From the NCBI GenBank assembly GCA_963514095.1, contig OY741280.1, positions 12,442,861 to 12,506,860 on the forward strand: DNA of 64,000 nt, read 5' to 3'. A program made the translations under genes and the position numbers. Positions within the stretch are counted from its first letter, which is position 1, and each line of letters begins with the position of its first letter. Below the pieces are notes generated by a model, which worked only from the letters and a program-made list of their open reading frames with translations, was not told the origin of the DNA and made no database searches. Shown piece after piece: positions 60,522-64,000 of the stretch. Source of the DNA: Eutrigla gurnardus. Taxonomy: Eukaryota; Chordata; Actinopteri; Perciformes; Triglidae.

Positions 60522-62811
60522 TTCCATCCCACTGCACTACTCGGTAAGTCACATTCTGATGTCATGCTGAGTGTCATTTCATGGGCCTGGAAGCCAAGTT
60601 GAACTCTTCTTCTTTGATATGCAAAGAAAACACTTTAGGCATCACTTGAAGGTATGAGCTGCGGTTTGGGGACCGAGGTGTCATTGAGTCATATTCTCTA
60701 CATACACAATCTCCCCACAATTTATGCTCCGCGATACGACTTTGCTCTCACAACACTTGCTGCTCTAGTGTCTGTCAGGCCACAGATTCTTTGAAAGTTC
60801 TTATTTTGTAGATTTCCTGCAGATTTGCTCTATTTTTGATCACTTCTAACCAATTTCATTGTACGAAATAAAATAAAGTTATTGAGGAAATGAGATAATA
60901 AGACGATGAATGATTTGCGTTCGTGACAAATAAGCGTGACGAGCCCATTGACCAAGTTATTTCAACACATTACAGACAATTGAGCTCCCATTAGTCTTTT
61001 CTATATTATTCCACACTCGTTGGTTTTTTGGATTTCCTGCACATCTTTGTGTTGGATCAGCCCACGCGGTTCTTCGCAGCCTCACAGTGTCTGCGTTCGA
61101 GCGTTGGAGCCATCTGTCGGGGTAAATGCGTTGTCAGAAACATTGAAAGTGAGATGGCAGCGAAGAGACGCTTTCGCCCCGAGGCATTTCCTCTGTCATC
61201 ACTCCTAGAATCCCGCTGTGCAGACCATGAACATTAACTTCCCAAAGCACTCTGGGTAATCACTTGCCGCCTCGCACTAGCCAAAACAAAGATTGCAGGG
61301 GATTTGCGGATGCACGCTGCTGGTGCGCGGCACAGGAATTGACAGTGAATGAACACTTCATTCAAGAATGTTGTATATAAACAGCGAGTGTTGAGAATCG
61401 AGGAGACGTGGAATAGAATAAGTGACTTAATTTGTAGGGAGATCATCACGGCGAAGCTTTTGTTGGCGTTCACGCTAATGAAGACTCATCTGGAAACCAC
61501 ACCAATCTCTAGTATTTATGTCCCCCAGGGCGTTTGTTTGGCATCAAAAGACAATCTGCAGTATAATGCTAAGGTGAATGTACGGACGCGCTAATCCACT
61601 CAAACACTTTCCCCCCTCAGCCTTTTCCGATATAAAGACCTGCAGCAATCGACACATCTGTCACAATACAATAACGGGGGCTGGCTGATAGATGTCAAAG
61701 CAGACAGGCAGCCTTTGAGGAGATAAACAGGTAGACAGACAGGTAGAGAGACGGGCGAGCAAACAGTCAATGCACTCACACAAACAGCACGGTCCGTGCG
61801 GCATCACAGGCCAATTTATTTTCCCTGAACTCCATCTGGACATGAGACAAATAGAGTCGTCCGCCGGCCAGCGAGGTGACTATAATTTGTTTGCCTGCGT
61901 GGCTGTAATATTCAGTTTCTCTCCGGGTTAAGACACAATTACTTCCTAGCAAACACGCCCGGACTAAATGGGCCACGCCGCCCGGTCCCTGCCATCTGTT
62001 GCTTGCTTGCAGCAGGATGTGAGCATGGCTGGGGAAAAAAAAAACGGCTCCTGATTAGATGTTCCACAGAGACGACTGTGCCCTCGTCAGATACGTACAT
62101 TTGGACGTCAGCCGGCTAACATGCTAGCACATACATATAAGAAATGTGCACGGGAAAAAATGCACAGTGGAGCCTCAACGGGGAATTTGTCTGAAGTCTG
62201 CAATCGAGCAGAAAGAGGAGCAGCAATACTCAATACATATGGAATGTGTTTTCACCAGAACTCTGCTGGATGCCCAATCACCTGAAAGTGTCTTCTCTTC
62301 ATTCTACAACACAACTTCAGCCCCGAGAAACAACTTTTAAGGAGCTTTTTCCAAGAAAATGTTCTCTTATAGCGCTGTTTTTGAATCCGTGCACATTCAA
62401 AGAGACCTGCAATGTCCTTTCTATAAAGTTTTACTGACGAGAACCATAAATATAATGACTTTGTTGAAATTAATCCAGAAAACACTGAGAGGATGAACTG
62501 TAAATATAATCGTTTCATTAGATTTACAGTATTGTTTTGCCGAGGAGCGAGAGCAAAAAACACCAAGGGGACGTTGTTGGGTTTTGTTTTACATTTGGCG
62601 CAGAAAGAAAGAGCCCTCGTCGTAATAGCAATGAGCCGCAGCACTTCCAGCCCCTTTGTGTGTTTAAACCATAGCAAGAAATGCCCCCTTTCTCATTCCA
62701 ATTTACACCTTGGTGCGGCCCATGAAGAAATTAAATAAATACAATAAGCAAAACCATGCCTAAGCTAATTAGCAGCAGGCTGCCTCACAATGAATGAAGA
62801 ATACAATTAAT

Positions 62812-62813
<2 letters not shown>
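60520..62813. other. Gene-free DNA with possible regulatory patches
   Basis: 61050-61340 is CpG-enriched and includes a 27-codon frame from an ATG (61154) that is not recognised. 61855-61975 is repeat-free and enhancer-like (GACTATAATTTGTTTGCC). Degenerate GACAG/GATAG repeats occur at 61683-61760. Confidence 0.35.

Positions 62814-62869
<56 letters not shown>
62814..62869. repeat. (GT)28 microsatellite
   Basis: Uninterrupted GT dinucleotides. Confidence 0.96.
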
Positions 62870-62871
<2 letters not shown>

Positions 62872-63960
62872 GGGGGTTGCCGCTTTTTTATTGACGCTCC
62901 CTTTGTTTTGCCCCTGCTAATCTTCCGCCTTGTGTTTTTATTCGACAACATTGTCCTATGAAATCAGTTATTTGCATGCTTACAGTTTTGCATAAACGGA
63001 GGCAGTGTGGGTTTGTTTTAAATGCTTTTCTTACAGTAGATAATGCATTACGAATATGTCTGTTATTTTTTTTTTTTTTTATAATCACATTTCCATCCCC
63101 TGGGAGGTAACCTACCACTCGTGTGTGAGATAAGGCTGCTCGCTTTTTGCTTTCAGCTCAATTTAGTAGGAGTACGTCCAAAGTTGGACCCTTTCCAGAC
63201 GCGACTCACAATGGAACGGTGCCTATTAATAGATTAGATACAGCCTTGTCTGCTGCAATTTATTAAACATGATTTAACGTCTTGGCAGCGGCTCCAGCTT
63301 TGCTAACCAAACCTTGGAATGAAACACCCGTAACTTCTCATAGTTAGCATCAATTAAGTCATCAGTTTGATTGTGTTTTTGTTTACTACAGTTCTTCATT
63401 AAAAAGTCTTTTTCATTTCGAGTCCCAGTAAAGCGCACGCTCTCATCACTGTCACCACCTCGCGAGGCAGCCGCGTCTTTCCTCATTAAGCGGTGTCACG
63501 TCGTAGAAATCCAAAGTATATTTCTGATCATTAGCCAGGATGATTAGTACATTAAAGTGAAATGATAATAGCGTGACGTTAAGTGAAATCCTTGTATCTA
63601 CATGAAACGTTCCTCTCCTTATTTTTTAAGTGAAAATAATTCTGATTTTGAAGCACAAAGATGCGGAAACTAGAAAAACTGCCTGTCTGATGTCAGCTCA
63701 GGTCTGTGGAAACTGAGTGTGCACTGCATCAAAGTCTTCTGTAATGGCAAAGAACCCCCCGCTACAAAGACAGCCTTATGGTCTAACGTGTATCCACCGA
63801 CCCCCCCCCCCACCCCCGACCCCCATCAGCCATCAGCACATCAGAGTGGAGACAGACAGCAGAGGAGAGGCTGGACCTCATCTCACCTCTCAAAGAGCTT
63901 CATGACCCTGTTGCTCCCAGCTGCATTCACACCGCCTGACACCAAGTTCAAAGTCATTTC

Positions 63961-63963
<3 letters not shown>
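62870..63963. other. Gene-free DNA
   Basis: Unique sequence with a T run (63066-63080) and C-rich repeats at 63800-63822. No exon recognised. Confidence 0.35.

Positions 63964-64000
<37 letters not shown>
63964..64000. repeat. (TG)n microsatellite, cut by the window edge
   Basis: TG dinucleotides run to the last base, so the true length is unknown. Confidence 0.95.

Overview
The window looks like nuclear DNA from a ray-finned (probably percomorph teleost) fish. It has no prokaryotic gene layout and no open frame that reads as a full protein. More than twenty (CA)n/(GT)n tracts longer than 20 bp are present, together with (GA)n, (TA)n, (ATCC)n and (AAG)n tracts. Dispersed repeats of kinds I recognise as common in teleosts are scattered through it, and there is one 200-base N gap (33237-33436). 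Nothing in the sequence allows a species name.

Layout. 1-1350: three weak exon-like segments that might be the 3' end of a plus-strand gene entering from the left; the protein is not recognised. 1350-8000: single-copy non-coding DNA with three GT tracts, a long purine-rich G4-prone tract (5971-6175) and a CpG-rich patch. 8007-10037: the clearest feature of the window, a non-autonomous hAT-type DNA transposon with a perfect 8-bp target duplication. A second GC-rich element with its own terminal inverted repeats has inserted into it, and that element carries a tandemly duplicated 364-bp segment. 10095-10518: a decayed second transposon remnant. 10520-33236: gene-free DNA rich in microsatellites, with several segments that look like conserved non-coding elements, judged only by complexity and homeodomain/POU-type motifs.

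33437-64000: more gene-free DNA. A CpG-dense island (41565-41880) with two CCAAT boxes, an E-box and a good minus-strand splice donor is the best promoter candidate. Enhancer-like TAAT-rich segments lie at 36190, 43395, 45241, 47670, 48220, 50930 and 57760. Transposon fragments lie at 41060, 45640, 47195, 59060 and 59898; the last carries a strong CTCF-like core.

Taken together, the window reads as a gene desert or very large intron/flank of a developmental regulator, with regulatory DNA between repeats. That is inference: it rests on the absence of convincing exons and the many homeodomain-type sites, and no neighbouring gene could be identified. No new multi-gene system was found. Only the transposon nest and the microsatellites are well supported by the sequence itself.
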